DNA of 64,000 nt from CG2-30-36-16 sp964372115 (GTDB taxonomy: Bacteria; Bacteroidota; Ignavibacteria; Ignavibacteriales; Ignavibacteriaceae): contig CAYJPN010000005.1 of assembly GCA_964372115.1 (NCBI GenBank), positions 139,161 through 203,160 of the forward strand, read 5' to 3'. Position numbers and translations under genes: made by a program. Shown here piece by piece: positions 25,237 to 35,174 of the stretch (positions are counted from its first letter, which is position 1; every line of letters begins with the position of its first letter). The notes below the pieces were generated by a model that worked only from the letters and a program-made list of their open reading frames with translations, was not told where the DNA came from and did not search any database.

Positions 25237-26997
25237 CTATAGGATGGATATATTTTCACTTGGTAAATCATAGCGTAGTTTTTCTTTTGTTTTTATTAAC
25301 CCGTAAATAAATGCCAGCGGGCCAATTCTTCCGATAAACATCAAAATTATTATTCCAAGTTTACCCGGGTCAGTCAACATCGGGGTAATTCCGCGCGACA
25401 GCCCAACAGTACCGAATGCACTGAAACATTCAAATGCAAGATCGAGAAGGTTCTTATTTTCAAAAAATGTAAGTCCGAAAAGGACAAGAGTAATGAATAA
25501 AATAGTCATGAACATTTTCAAAAGAGCTCGAACAACTATTTCGTTCGGAATGCTTCGGTTGCCAAATTTTACCTGCCGCTGTTCTCTGATAATTGACCAA
25601 ACACTTGCAACTATTATGGCAAAAGTTGTAACCCGTATTCCGCCAGCTGTGCCGCCTGGTCCGGCTCCAACAAACATTAAAAATAAAAACAAAATTGAAG
25701 TGGGAACAGTAAGCATTCCAATATCAACCGAATTAAAACCTGCCGTGCGGGTAGTAACCGATTGGAAATATGATTGGAACCATTTATCATATTCGTTAAG
25801 ACCTGCAAGCGTGTTATTATACTCAAGAAGATAAAATAATATTGCTCCTCCAATTACAAGCAGTATTGTCATAAATATTACAATTGAGCTCTGCAGGTTC
25901 ATAACAATTTTTATTTTTCCTAAAGAAGTTCTTACAGTTTTTTTTGAGAAAAAACCGAAGATTGTTGGGAAGCCCAGACCTCCGAGAATAATTAGAACGG
26001 AGATTACCGATAAAAATAAATAATTATGTTGTACGGATGTATCCATTAGGTTTAATGTAAACAATGAGAAGCCGGCATTACAAAAAGCAGAAATGGAATG
26101 AAACAGCGAGATAAATGCTGCCTCATAAACGGAGTCAAACTTTGTATGGATGCTTTGAAATAATAGGAGTGCGCCGACTATCTCAATGACAAATGTTGTA
26201 ATTAATAGATAAACAAGAATTTTTGTTATTGCCCCGATGTTTTCTTCATTTAATAAGTCGTGTAAAAGAATACGCTCTCTAATTCCAAGCCCGCCCGAAA
26301 GAAATATGGCAAAGAAAGTTGTGAATGTCATCAAACCCAAACCGCCTGTTTGGAATAAGAGCATTATAATAAACTGTCCAAATGTTGTGTAATATGTTGC
26401 AGTATCCACAGTTATTAATCCCGTTACACAAACAGCGCTTGTGGAAGTAAACAGCGCATCTATAAAATTTATTTTACCGCTTACAGTTGATGCCGGCAGC
26501 ATAAGCAGCAAAGCGCCCATTAAAATTGTAACAAGAAAACTGAGTATAAATATTCTTGTTGGATGAAGGCGCGATTGAAGAATCTTCATATTATAGCGGA
26601 GACCCCTTATAACTAAACCGAGTATGATATATACCTGAGCAAAAACAATATAGAGGAATGTTATATCTTGTAAATTGAATACAGACCCGAGCTGCTTAAT
26701 CAAGCTTAAATCGAGAAGGGATAAAATAAACTCGATGATGATAAAAGAAATTACAAAGTACTCAAACTTGTGCTGTTTTATATGAGCTAATTTTTGTTTA
26801 ATAATGTATAATTGTATGAATTGATATAAAACAAAAACAAAAACAACCACAATGGAAATATAATGAAGTAATCTTATTTCACTTGGCGATACGTTAAAAC
26901 CGTATTCAATTACAATTGAGCCAATGCCGATTATGCCGGATACAATTAAGATAATTTTTGAAATATGGTTTAATATTTCCCTGCCCCGATCACTCAT
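25237..26997 (-). CDS. ktrB: KtrB/TrkH-type potassium transporter with extra N-terminal membrane segments
   Basis: A 586-residue membrane protein. Four pore-loop motifs carry the filter glycine: AVCVTGL, AFCNAGF, TRTAGF and FGTVGLS. The Trk/Ktr core is about 440 residues. Here about 140 additional N-terminal residues contain four predicted membrane spans (from LNHISKIILIVSGIIGIGSI to FAQVYIILGLVIRGL), a feature of a subset of TrkH-like proteins. The start overlaps the MscS gene by 8 bases and the KtrA gene follows. It mediates K+ uptake, usually Na+- or H+-coupled or channel-like, under KtrA control. Confidence 0.92.
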   Translation of the reverse strand: MSDRGREILNHISKIILIVSGIIGIGSIVIEYGFNVSPSEIRLLHYISIVVVFVFVLYQFIQLYIIKQKLAHIKQHKFEYFVISFIIIEFILSLLDLSLIKQLGSVFNLQDITFLYIVFAQVYIILGLVIRGLRYNMKILQSRLHPTRIFILSFLVTILMGALLLMLPASTVSGKINFIDALFTSTSAVCVTGLITVDTATYYTTFGQFIIMLLFQTGGLGLMTFTTFFAIFLSGGLGIRERILLHDLLNEENIGAITKILVYLLITTFVIEIVGALLLFQSIHTKFDSVYEAAFISLFHSISAFCNAGFSLFTLNLMDTSVQHNYLFLSVISVLIILGGLGFPTIFGFFSKKTVRTSLGKIKIVMNLQSSIVIFMTILLVIGGAILFYLLEYNNTLAGLNEYDKWFQSYFQSVTTRTAGFNSVDIGMLTVPTSILFLFLMFVGAGPGGTAGGIRVTTFAIIVASVWSIIREQRQVKFGNRSIPNEIVVRALLKMFMTILFITLVLFGLTFFENKNLLDLAFECFSAFGTVGLSRGITPMLTDPGKLGIIILMFIGRIGPLAFIYGLIKTKEKLRYDLPSENISIL

Positions 26998-28030
26998 TTA
27001 CGATATCCTTTTTCATTTCAATTTTGCTTTTTACTGCGGCAAGTATTGCCTGATTTATAGAGTGTATCATTTCATTTTCATACTTTGAATCGAACAGGTA
27101 CAAATTTAATTTATACTTATTAACTCGAAGTATGTAATCGGTATTTTCAAGCAGCACGGAGGGCTCTTTTTTACCAAATAAATATGGGGAAGATATTGCA
27201 GACTCTCTTAGAATTTTAATTATTAAGTCATTATCGTAATCAATCGGGAACTCATAACTTAGCGATACAAGTTGTTCCTTCTGTCCAACGTTTACATTCT
27301 CTACTGCGTCAATGAGAAAAACAGAGTTCGGTATATTAATAAAACTTCTTTCAGCCGTTACAACAATTGTAGAGCGCCATCCTATTTCTGTAATTTCGCC
27401 GCTGTAATTTTTTACCAAGATATAGTCCCCCTTTTCAAACGGTTTGCTAAGTGAAATGTAAAAACCTCCAACAAGATTACGTAAAAAAGGTATTGCGGAA
27501 ACTCCAAGCAAAATTAATCCGATTAAAAAAAGCGCGGCAATTAGTTCGTCGGTTTTAGTTATAAACAAGGATATAATAATTAATAAAATTATTAGCCAAA
27601 TGAAAACTTTTAATGCCGCCAGTAAAATGGGTAATGTTTTTTTTATGTTTCGGGCAGAAACGAATGATTTAATTCTATCAATAAGCTTTGTTAATAACGC
27701 CCCGGCAAACAAAAGAAGAATAATTTCAATTATGGTAAATAATCCAACATCCTTTATAATTTTTATGGTTTTAAATTCATTCACAACAGTATCCTCAGCG
27801 GTTACCGCCGGTATAAACAAAGTATCGTGTAGTTTTATCGTATCATGTTTAACCGTGTTTAATGACTCTGGCAGAGGTATATACGTGGTTTCGGCATGAA
27901 CCACAAAAACCGTATCTCTTAAACGGATAGTATTGTCTATATTTTTTTGCTTAACCGCCACACTATCAGTTTGCTGTGCAAAAACGAATAACGGTAAAAG
28001 TATAATTACAAGAAACATCTTCTTTTTCAT
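26990..28030 (-). CDS. MscS-family mechanosensitive channel-like protein
   Basis: A 346-residue protein with a signal peptide (MKKKMFLVIILLPLFVFAQQ), a periplasmic stretch of about 80 residues and membrane helices at about 100-120, 140-158 and 165-185. The MscS beta domain follows (KPFEKGDYILVKNYSGEITE, GWRSTIVVTAERSFINIPNS). Such channels release solutes on membrane tension. It overlaps the antiporter-ATPase gene upstream (ATGA at 28027-28030) and KtrB downstream, so it is part of one translationally coupled unit that handles K+, H+/Na+ and turgor. The channel activity itself is inferred from the domain. Confidence 0.88.
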   Translation of the reverse strand: MKKKMFLVIILLPLFVFAQQTDSVAVKQKNIDNTIRLRDTVFVVHAETTYIPLPESLNTVKHDTIKLHDTLFIPAVTAEDTVVNEFKTIKIIKDVGLFTIIEIILLLFAGALLTKLIDRIKSFVSARNIKKTLPILLAALKVFIWLIILLIIISLFITKTDELIAALFLIGLILLGVSAIPFLRNLVGGFYISLSKPFEKGDYILVKNYSGEITEIGWRSTIVVTAERSFINIPNSVFLIDAVENVNVGQKEQLVSLSYEFPIDYDNDLIIKILRESAISSPYLFGKKEPSVLLENTDYILRVNKYKLNLYLFDSKYENEMIHSINQAILAAVKSKIEMKKDIVNE

Positions 28031-31000
28031 GAGAAAATATTCCTTCGTATTAATTCTGTTTCAACCGACTTATAAATAAACTTATTCAAAAAGTATTTAT
28101 TCGAGTACAACTCAAGCTGATCCTGATATATTAGATTATATGAAACCAGGAAGTTCAATATATCCCTGCTTCTTTCTATGGGAAGATTAAATATTTGCGC
28201 ATGTTCTTCATCGGTAAGCCAGCCGTGAATAATTACATTTGCGATGGTAAGATGATAGATATTATCCAATACCGACAAATATTTTAAGTTCAATTTTTTT
28301 GCGGGCTTGATAATAATATTGTTTTCTTTAACTGTCGCAATCGATTGAAGCCAGTAATACATTGCCGAAATAATGTTTCCATCAGAGTACTCTTCAAGTT
28401 TTTTAAAATATTTTAACGACAGTTTTTCCTGATCTTCTTCATAAGATTTTGATTTGCTAAGTTTAGTTCTAAACTGTTTTAAGTTATCCGGTAAAAATTT
28501 AATATTGTAACCGGTGGCTTGATGACGGCTTAATACAATAGATTTTAGATCTTCTTTGTGGTATTTAACCGGATCAATTTTGCGGCTAAATATAGATGAG
28601 AGATCAAAGTTTGGATCCAAAAAATGCCAGCTATTTTTGCCAAGCGTGCAAATCCAGAAAACGTTTTTGTTCGTCATCGATATTAAATATATAAAACTCT
28701 CAAGCGCTTCGTAACCATCTACTGTGCGTACAAATAGTTTATGAATATTTTCGGCAATTATTATTTTCTTTTTCGATTTATCGTTCAGTAACAAAATTGC
28801 TTCTTCAATAGTTAGATGGCGTTTGTAATCCATCAACTGCGAGATAGTTTTCAACAGTTCATTTTTATCGGTAAGAGTGTTTAGGAATTGATGATAAATA
28901 TAATCTTCATCTTTCAAAACATAATTACGTATTGCGTTCAAAAGACTTCTTTTTCCACTGCCGGGTTCTCCAATAATTACAGTCGAACTGACACGGTTGT
29001 TTTTAAAATCGCTTTTTGCAGATTCAATTTCGCGAAGGAATTCATTTTTACCAAAAAAGAAATCCGCAGTTTCCAACGGGCTGCCATCAAACAATTTTCT
29101 ATAAATAAACGGAAGTTTTTTTAATTTTTCCTCATTAAACAGAGCGTTATCAACCGTCGATATTTCATTGTCAGATGAAATTAAATTCATCGATTCTAAA
29201 AATTCATTAACCGATGGTTTGAAATAGTTTCGGTAGTTTCGGCGAATCATTACTCTGTGTTTCTTTACCTGATAAGCTAACTGATTTGAATAATGATTCA
29301 ATTTAACGATGAACTTGTTTTTGCCCTTCTCTTTTCGCATAAACATATCTACACTTAAAATGGAACTGTGTACAACTAATTCGTTAATCTCCGCAATTAC
29401 GTCATTTACTTTTTCAATTATTTTGTTGTCAATATTTTGCTCGAGCCTGTCTATTTGTCCGTTTAATTGGCTTACCCGGTATAGCAGTTTTTCATCGAGA
29501 CTCGTGAGTAGATCAAAAGCAATTACCTTTCCGTTTACGCTATTGTTTTCAAGCTCTTTTATGGCAGTATTAATATGAAAATTTACAATAGTAATAAAGT
29601 TTTTGAGCTCTATTATTGTAATGTTAAGATGGTTTACAAGAAGCTCATTTAACTCACCGATATTACGGGGAAGTTTTTTAACGAGAAAAGTTTTAGACAG
29701 CGACCTAAGCTTTACATATTTAAGCTGGTTTAATTTAGGCAGCCTTGCGTACAGTTGAAGATCGTGCTCTTCTAGCAGCGCAATAGTTTCGGGTAATTCT
29801 TCGGCTATATCGGAAAACGTTTCAATTAAATTTTCAATTAACGAGTTTAGCTTTCGGCTGTTATGAATTTCCTCAAGTTTGCGAATGTGGTCTTCAAGAA
29901 AATTTAAGAAATGTTCTCTTCTGCTTTCTTTTAAAAAGTCAATAATGTCATCGGCATTAACTTCTTTCTTTTCTTCAAGCCTGCCTTCAAATTTGTTTAT
30001 GCTATTATTTAACTGCCGGCTTACATTCCTAAGGTTATCATTTATTTCGGAAGATATATTAACGAGTGAAATATTTACAACCTCATTTAATTCAGAATTA
30101 ATCTTATTTATATAAACTTCTTTTTCAAACAACCCGAGAAAACCGGCGTAATAATTAACCCAAAAACGGATACTTTCCAGAGCTTTATCTTTTATCGATT
30201 CGCTTTTTCCGAATATTTTTGAATAGCGATATTTACGGTGGTCATATTTATATGTGCCTGCAATTTTTATCGCGTCAATAAACCGGTTGAAAGGGCTAGC
30301 GAGAGCGTAGTAAAGTCTGCCCGTTATTTCATCTGTTGTTGTATTTATATCATTGGAATAGATATTCAATTCATTTACAATCTGCTGATGAGCTTCGGTC
30401 ATCCGATCAATCAATATAGCGGTTACCGCCGGATTATCTTTTTCATTAATAGTAATTTGTTCAAACTCATCAAGATACTTGGTTATATCTTCGTATATGC
30501 TTTTTGTTTTTCTTAATGTTGTAAGGCGCTCGCTTCCAACAAGGTTTACGGTTTCTAATATCTCGGTAGCCGATTCCCCCGCAAGATAATACTTAGCAAG
30601 GTTCCGATAACTTATCTTCCTCTTTGAAATATATTTCCGATTAAAAAGTTTTTTTATTTTTTCAACCCAGCGCAGTTTAAATTTCCAGTACTTCCCTCTC
30701 CATTTATCATCATCATTTGTTAAAAACCACCCTGGCTCCATATTAATTAAATATTCAGGCTGCAGCCCGTCGGTTAAATCGACAAGTGAAAAAAATATTT
30801 CATCGATAAGCGGTTCAAGCGCCAGAATATTCTGCTCGACTTTTTTCCGATCTTCACATAGTTCAATAAACACTTTTGCAAATTCTTTTTTTGCTTCGAG
30901 AAGTTTAATTTTTATTTCCTGCGCAGTGATACCCGGTTTTAAAATTATTTGTCGTAATCGTCCGTATTGTTCCGTATATCTTTCTGTAATAAGAACAATA

Positions 31001-32538
31001 AGCTCAATTGACTGTTCCCCCCTGTAGTAAATAAATCTATGTTCAAAATCTTTTAATATCTTATTGATTCGAAAAAGAATGTTAAAGAGTGATTTATTTA
31101 ATTTTTCATCATCAAACCGGGGTTCCACAAATATTAGTTGTTCCTTTGTTTTCGGTTTAACAGCTTCCGAAGCAATTTCTTTTACAGGCTCTATCTTTTC
31201 AACAACCTTATCTTCACCTGCCGCACAGAATGTTTTTGATTTTGAGAGCCCGATCTTTAGAAGTATTGGACCAATGAAAATATTGAGCGCAACAAGGGCG
31301 GTAATAACATTTTTTAGCTCATCACCCAAACCGGGCAGCCGCTCGGCAATTATGATACCGAGTCCCAAAATCAATCCGCCGATTGACAAAAATCCTAACC
31401 AGCCGAATTTTGTAAAATCAACTGCTTCCTTGCTAATTTTGGATGCCGCAGTTACTCCTAACCAAATAGCAAAAGCCCTTACAATAAAAATAATTCCACC
31501 TAAAAGTATTGCAGTGCTTACAGAAATAAAATTTAATGATGCGCCGGCTACAGTAAAAAATGTTATAAATATTGGAAGCGCTAATTTTTGCAGAGGGTGA
31601 TGAAAATTTTCACCGTGCTTTGAAAAATTCTGGACAAAAAATCCGGCGGTTATAAAAGCCACAAGTGTTTCAAGGTGCAGTGTTGTCGTCATTTCTGTTC
31701 CGAAAACAATAATTGCAATAATAAAAATTAACAACTCGCGGTTAACATACTTTAAATAAAGGATAATAAATCCGCCCCACACGGCACCGAAAATAACAGA
31801 AAATAAAAGTTCCTTACCCAGGTCGATTATTAAATGAACATCAAAACCGGCTGTTGGTGTTAATAATGATGTTGAGATAGTAAGTACAACAGCAAGCAAA
31901 AGAATAACAACCACATCCTTTACGATGGCGGTACTTAAGATTAAATCGATAAATTTTCCTTTTGCCTTTGCTTCATCCGCAACAACAAGAGTAAGTTCAA
32001 TTGATGTACCGATTGACACGACCGATAATATTAAACCCGCGGCGAGAATTATCCGCCAATCGGCTCCGTTTAAAAACGGAATAAATGAACTAACAGCGAA
32101 GACCGTTGAGGTAATTAAAACAAAAACAATAAAAACTTTAATCAGAATAATGAGTGATATTGCTTTAGCCGATTTTTTTATCTCCGCAATTTTAAGCTCC
32201 ATCCCCGCTATTAATGCGATTACACTGAGGGTTACACCGTTTACTAAACTTAAATTATCAAGAGTGTTCAAATTAAAAACACGAAGCAAGTCGGTATGCA
32301 AAAATATATCCGAGTATGGACCGAAAATCATGCCGATTAATAAATACCCGATAACACGCGGAAGTTTTATAATCGAAAGAATTTCGCCGAGAGTAAACGA
32401 TGCGAGTATTGCAAAACCAAAAGCGATTAGTGTTTTTGGATTCACGCCTATTGCGGTATCAACCTGCACCAACTGAATAAATAAAAATATTCCGAAAAGA
32501 AGTGAAATTATTATTAACCGGCGGATTACTGCAATCAT
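28027..32538 (-). CDS. CPA2 cation/proton antiporter fused to long helical region and P-loop ATPase
   Basis: A 1503-residue protein in one uninterrupted frame. Residues 1-435 are a KefB/CPA2-like antiporter of about 12 membrane spans (GEILSIIKLPRVIGYLLIGM; the ion-site helix reads AIVKDVVVILL, with Lys before the key Asp). About 440-480 is a charged linker. Residues 480-1150 are soluble, helical and rich in E, K and N, probably coiled coil. Residues 1160-1420 hold an AAA/STAND-like ATPase, with Walker A G1190-E-P-G-S-G-K1196-R-S and Walker B KKIIIA1262-E1263-NIHKLF, where the usual Asp is Ala. A winged-helix-like tail ends the protein. It overlaps both neighbours by 4 bases. I know no described protein of this build. 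ATP- or signal-gated ion exchange is an inference. Confidence 0.85.
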   Translation of the reverse strand: MIAVIRRLIIISLLFGIFLFIQLVQVDTAIGVNPKTLIAFGFAILASFTLGEILSIIKLPRVIGYLLIGMIFGPYSDIFLHTDLLRVFNLNTLDNLSLVNGVTLSVIALIAGMELKIAEIKKSAKAISLIILIKVFIVFVLITSTVFAVSSFIPFLNGADWRIILAAGLILSVVSIGTSIELTLVVADEAKAKGKFIDLILSTAIVKDVVVILLLAVVLTISTSLLTPTAGFDVHLIIDLGKELLFSVIFGAVWGGFIILYLKYVNRELLIFIIAIIVFGTEMTTTLHLETLVAFITAGFFVQNFSKHGENFHHPLQKLALPIFITFFTVAGASLNFISVSTAILLGGIIFIVRAFAIWLGVTAASKISKEAVDFTKFGWLGFLSIGGLILGLGIIIAERLPGLGDELKNVITALVALNIFIGPILLKIGLSKSKTFCAAGEDKVVEKIEPVKEIASEAVKPKTKEQLIFVEPRFDDEKLNKSLFNILFRINKILKDFEHRFIYYRGEQSIELIVLITERYTEQYGRLRQIILKPGITAQEIKIKLLEAKKEFAKVFIELCEDRKKVEQNILALEPLIDEIFFSLVDLTDGLQPEYLINMEPGWFLTNDDDKWRGKYWKFKLRWVEKIKKLFNRKYISKRKISYRNLAKYYLAGESATEILETVNLVGSERLTTLRKTKSIYEDITKYLDEFEQITINEKDNPAVTAILIDRMTEAHQQIVNELNIYSNDINTTTDEITGRLYYALASPFNRFIDAIKIAGTYKYDHRKYRYSKIFGKSESIKDKALESIRFWVNYYAGFLGLFEKEVYINKINSELNEVVNISLVNISSEINDNLRNVSRQLNNSINKFEGRLEEKKEVNADDIIDFLKESRREHFLNFLEDHIRKLEEIHNSRKLNSLIENLIETFSDIAEELPETIALLEEHDLQLYARLPKLNQLKYVKLRSLSKTFLVKKLPRNIGELNELLVNHLNITIIELKNFITIVNFHINTAIKELENNSVNGKVIAFDLLTSLDEKLLYRVSQLNGQIDRLEQNIDNKIIEKVNDVIAEINELVVHSSILSVDMFMRKEKGKNKFIVKLNHYSNQLAYQVKKHRVMIRRNYRNYFKPSVNEFLESMNLISSDNEISTVDNALFNEEKLKKLPFIYRKLFDGSPLETADFFFGKNEFLREIESAKSDFKNNRVSSTVIIGEPGSGKRSLLNAIRNYVLKDEDYIYHQFLNTLTDKNELLKTISQLMDYKRHLTIEEAILLLNDKSKKKIIIAENIHKLFVRTVDGYEALESFIYLISMTNKNVFWICTLGKNSWHFLDPNFDLSSIFSRKIDPVKYHKEDLKSIVLSRHQATGYNIKFLPDNLKQFRTKLSKSKSYEEDQEKLSLKYFKKLEEYSDGNIISAMYYWLQSIATVKENNIIIKPAKKLNLKYLSVLDNIYHLTIANVIIHGWLTDEEHAQIFNLPIERSRDILNFLVSYNLIYQDQLELYSNKYFLNKFIYKSVETELIRRNIFS

Positions 32539-33779
32539 AATTTTTCCACCGTAATTTCGCCTGTATCAACAAGATAATTTTTTGTGGATCTGAATTCGAA
32601 TAAATTAAAAAATATTGCGGCGGTTAAAACTGCGGTTACCACAATAGGAGTGAATTGATTTTGGTAAACGAACATGTAATCTACAATCATTGCACAAACT
32701 ATCACATCTAAAGGGAGCAGCCCTTTACCTATATTTTCATCGAGCATTTTTTTGTCATACGCCGTTTTGTATGCGAGAGCTCCGCCTGCACGTTTGCTGA
32801 TATATCTTAATAGAATAAAAGCTGTAACAGCAATAGCAGAATATGTAAACGAAGCCGGCATCCAGAAATAGCCTGCCATAACAACAACAAGAATAGAAAG
32901 GGGGTGAAGAAGCCTGCTAAGCGCTTTTTCGATTTTATCACTGACATTTGAAAGATTGCTTAACATTACTCCTAACACAAAGTTCATGTATAAAGGAGAA
33001 AAATTAATAAAATAAGCAGCGCCGCTTGTAAAAATTGTTATTCCGAGCACGGCAACGAATAGTTTGTTTTCGTCCCCTTCCCTGCCGATAAAAATAAAAA
33101 ACAATAACCCGATTAACACAGCAAGAAATACGCTGATTACAACCCACTCTGTCGGAGTAATTCCAAATTCGCCGCTGGCGCCGATATGAATAAAACCAAA
33201 AAGTAAACCGTATATTAAAATGCTAAAATTCAAATTAAATAATGTCGCGTTGTGTAATGATTGTGCCAGGGCACCTTTTAGCTCATACTTTTCAATAAGA
33301 TGATCAATAACAAAGTTAGAACTAAGCGCTCCCATTATTCCGATTGCATACGACGCGGCGATAATTTCGAGTAGATTTGATCCGTTGAAAAAGAAGTAAT
33401 AGAATACTCCAAACGCCGCACCTCCGAGTAAAATGAAACCGGCGATCAACTCGAAAAATGAAAGCCGGACATGCTCCGGTATTGCTTTATGTATCGAGCT
33501 AAATTTAAAACGCAGACCATAAATAAAACCAATAATCCCAATAGCCGCAGAAATACCTGGGGAAAGTTGGTTTAACATTTCCGCATCGATAAATTGAGGG
33601 ATACTAAAATTTAATGTTGTCTTTATAAACCCAGCAAACGCCGGACTTATAATAATGCCGAGAAAAATATACTCGATACCTGAAGGTGTATAATATTTTG
33701 TCCTCAGATTATTAAAAATAAGATTTGTACTGATGAAACCGACGATGAGAATCATCAATAAAATAATTATTGAAGACAT
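32535..33779 (-). CDS. CPA2-type sodium/proton exchanger membrane protein
   Basis: A 414-residue membrane protein with about 12-13 hydrophobic spans and the Na_H_Exchanger fold (EYIFLGIIISPAFAGFI, ASYAIGIMGALSSNFVIDHL, LSRLLHPLSILVVVMAGYFW). It has no soluble regulatory domain. It overlaps the antiporter-ATPase gene by four bases (ATGA at 32535-32538) and begins the operon, so the two antiporter-type proteins are made together and may form a heteromer. The transported cation is unknown; K+/H+ or Na+/H+ exchange is the family range. Confidence 0.82.
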   Translation of the reverse strand: MSSIIILLMILIVGFISTNLIFNNLRTKYYTPSGIEYIFLGIIISPAFAGFIKTTLNFSIPQFIDAEMLNQLSPGISAAIGIIGFIYGLRFKFSSIHKAIPEHVRLSFFELIAGFILLGGAAFGVFYYFFFNGSNLLEIIAASYAIGIMGALSSNFVIDHLIEKYELKGALAQSLHNATLFNLNFSILIYGLLFGFIHIGASGEFGITPTEWVVISVFLAVLIGLLFFIFIGREGDENKLFVAVLGITIFTSGAAYFINFSPLYMNFVLGVMLSNLSNVSDKIEKALSRLLHPLSILVVVMAGYFWMPASFTYSAIAVTAFILLRYISKRAGGALAYKTAYDKKMLDENIGKGLLPLDVIVCAMIVDYMFVYQNQFTPIVVTAVLTAAIFFNLFEFRSTKNYLVDTGEITVEKL

Positions 33780-33797
33780 ATCAGGCTATCTTCTTTT

Positions 33798-33826
33798 TTA
33801 GTAAATACGCTTCCGAATTTTGTCAA
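33798..33826 (-). promoter_or_regulatory. Possible sigma70-like promoter of the ion operon
   Basis: On the minus strand TTGACA (33821-33826) is followed after exactly 17 bases by TACTAA (33798-33803), a weak -10 element. It lies about 20 bases upstream of the first ATG (33779). The -35 is perfect but the -10 is poor. Nothing else is seen in the gap 33780-34056. Confidence 0.35.
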
Positions 33827-34056
33827 CATCTGTCTATCTTAATTTCCAATATAACTTCTAACATAACATTGCCAAATTTAATAAAAATTGTTAACATTAA
33901 AACTGTTAGAGTCGGTAGAATATTTTTGGATTTCTATAACACCTTATCATTAAAGTTCGAGTAATATTTGGCAGAGTATTTAGAAATTGAAAGCAGATCG
34001 GAACTTGTCAATAAAATCTGGTAATAGTCTAATTATTTCACTTAATGAATCTGTTA

Positions 34057-35163
34057 TTATGTTATTATTTCTTCAGTATCTTTATAAAAATAATGTACTT
34101 TGTTATAATCGAAAATAAAGCTCTCTTCAGCTCCATTTTCTATATCAACATATTCCCTATTTTCAGAAACGAACTGATTGTTTTCAAAAGTAAAATAAAC
34201 GAGTGTCTGGTTGCCGAGCGGTTCTACAAGGTCTACCGGAGCACTCAGCGAGACCATACTCTCTTTCTTCAGTGATGAGCTGCCGACTAAAAGATTTTCA
34301 GGTCTAATTCCCGCCCAGACTTCTTTCCCCGTAAGGTTTTCAATTTTTCCAGCTAATTCATTATTCAACGGGAAGGTGAGTTTATTATCAGCGCTGACAA
34401 ATTTTAGTTCGCCCCGCTTCTCAATTCTTCCTTCAATAAAATTCATTGCGGGACTTCCGATGAAGCCGGCTACAAATTTGTTTTTCGGTGAGTGATACAA
34501 ATTTAACGGGCTGTCTATTTGCTGAATAAGTCCGTCTTTCATTATCACAATCTTGTTCCCCATCGTCATTGCCTCTACCTGATCGTGAGTGACGTAGATA
34601 ATTGTTGCTTGAAGATTTTTATGCAGCCGGGATATCTCCGTACGCATTTGAACCCGGAGTTTAGCGTCGAGGTTGCTTAGTGGTTCATCAAACAAAAATA
34701 CTTTTGGATTTCTGACGATTGCACGCCCGACTGCAACTCGCTGCCGTTGACCGCCTGACAGAGCTTTTGGTTTCCTGTTAAGATAATTTTCAAGTCCGAG
34801 AATTTTAGCCGCGTCTTTTACTCTTTTATCAATTTCATTTTTATCAAGCTTACGCAGTTTCAAACCAAAAGCCATATTTTCAAAAACCGTCATGTGAGGA
34901 TAAAGCGCATAATTTTGAAAAACCATCGCGATGTCTCTATCCTTCGGCGGAAGATTATTCACAAGTTTATTATCAATATAAATTTCACCGTCGGAAATTT
35001 CTTCGAGACCGGCAATCATTCTTAGCGTAGTTGTTTTGCCGCAGCCGGAAGGACCGACAAACACAACGAACTCTTTGTCTTTAATATCGATATTAACCTT
35101 GTTAACTGCTATAGTTCCGTCATCGTATTTTTTTGTAACATTTTTAATTATTACTTCTGCCAT
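34057..35163 (-). CDS. Carbohydrate ABC importer ATPase (UgpC/MsmK/MalK type)
   Basis: A 368-residue ATPase. Walker A is G37-PSGCGKT44, the signature is LSGGQRQRVAVGRAI, Walker B is VFLFDEPLSNLDAKLR, and the H-loop is YVTHDQVEAM. A C-terminal TOBE/MalK regulatory domain (about 240-368) is present, as in sugar importers whose ATPase is often shared among several transporters. It is the last gene of the import operon and follows the parvulin gene by 11 bases. It energises uptake of the oligosaccharide bound by the lipoprotein at 38693-39988. Confidence 0.95.
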   Translation of the reverse strand: MAEVIIKNVTKKYDDGTIAVNKVNIDIKDKEFVVFVGPSGCGKTTTLRMIAGLEEISDGEIYIDNKLVNNLPPKDRDIAMVFQNYALYPHMTVFENMAFGLKLRKLDKNEIDKRVKDAAKILGLENYLNRKPKALSGGQRQRVAVGRAIVRNPKVFLFDEPLSNLDAKLRVQMRTEISRLHKNLQATIIYVTHDQVEAMTMGNKIVIMKDGLIQQIDSPLNLYHSPKNKFVAGFIGSPAMNFIEGRIEKRGELKFVSADNKLTFPLNNELAGKIENLTGKEVWAGIRPENLLVGSSSLKKESMVSLSAPVDLVEPLGNQTLVYFTFENNQFVSENREYVDIENGAEESFIFDYNKVHYFYKDTEEIIT

Positions 35164-35174
35164 CGGTTATCCTT

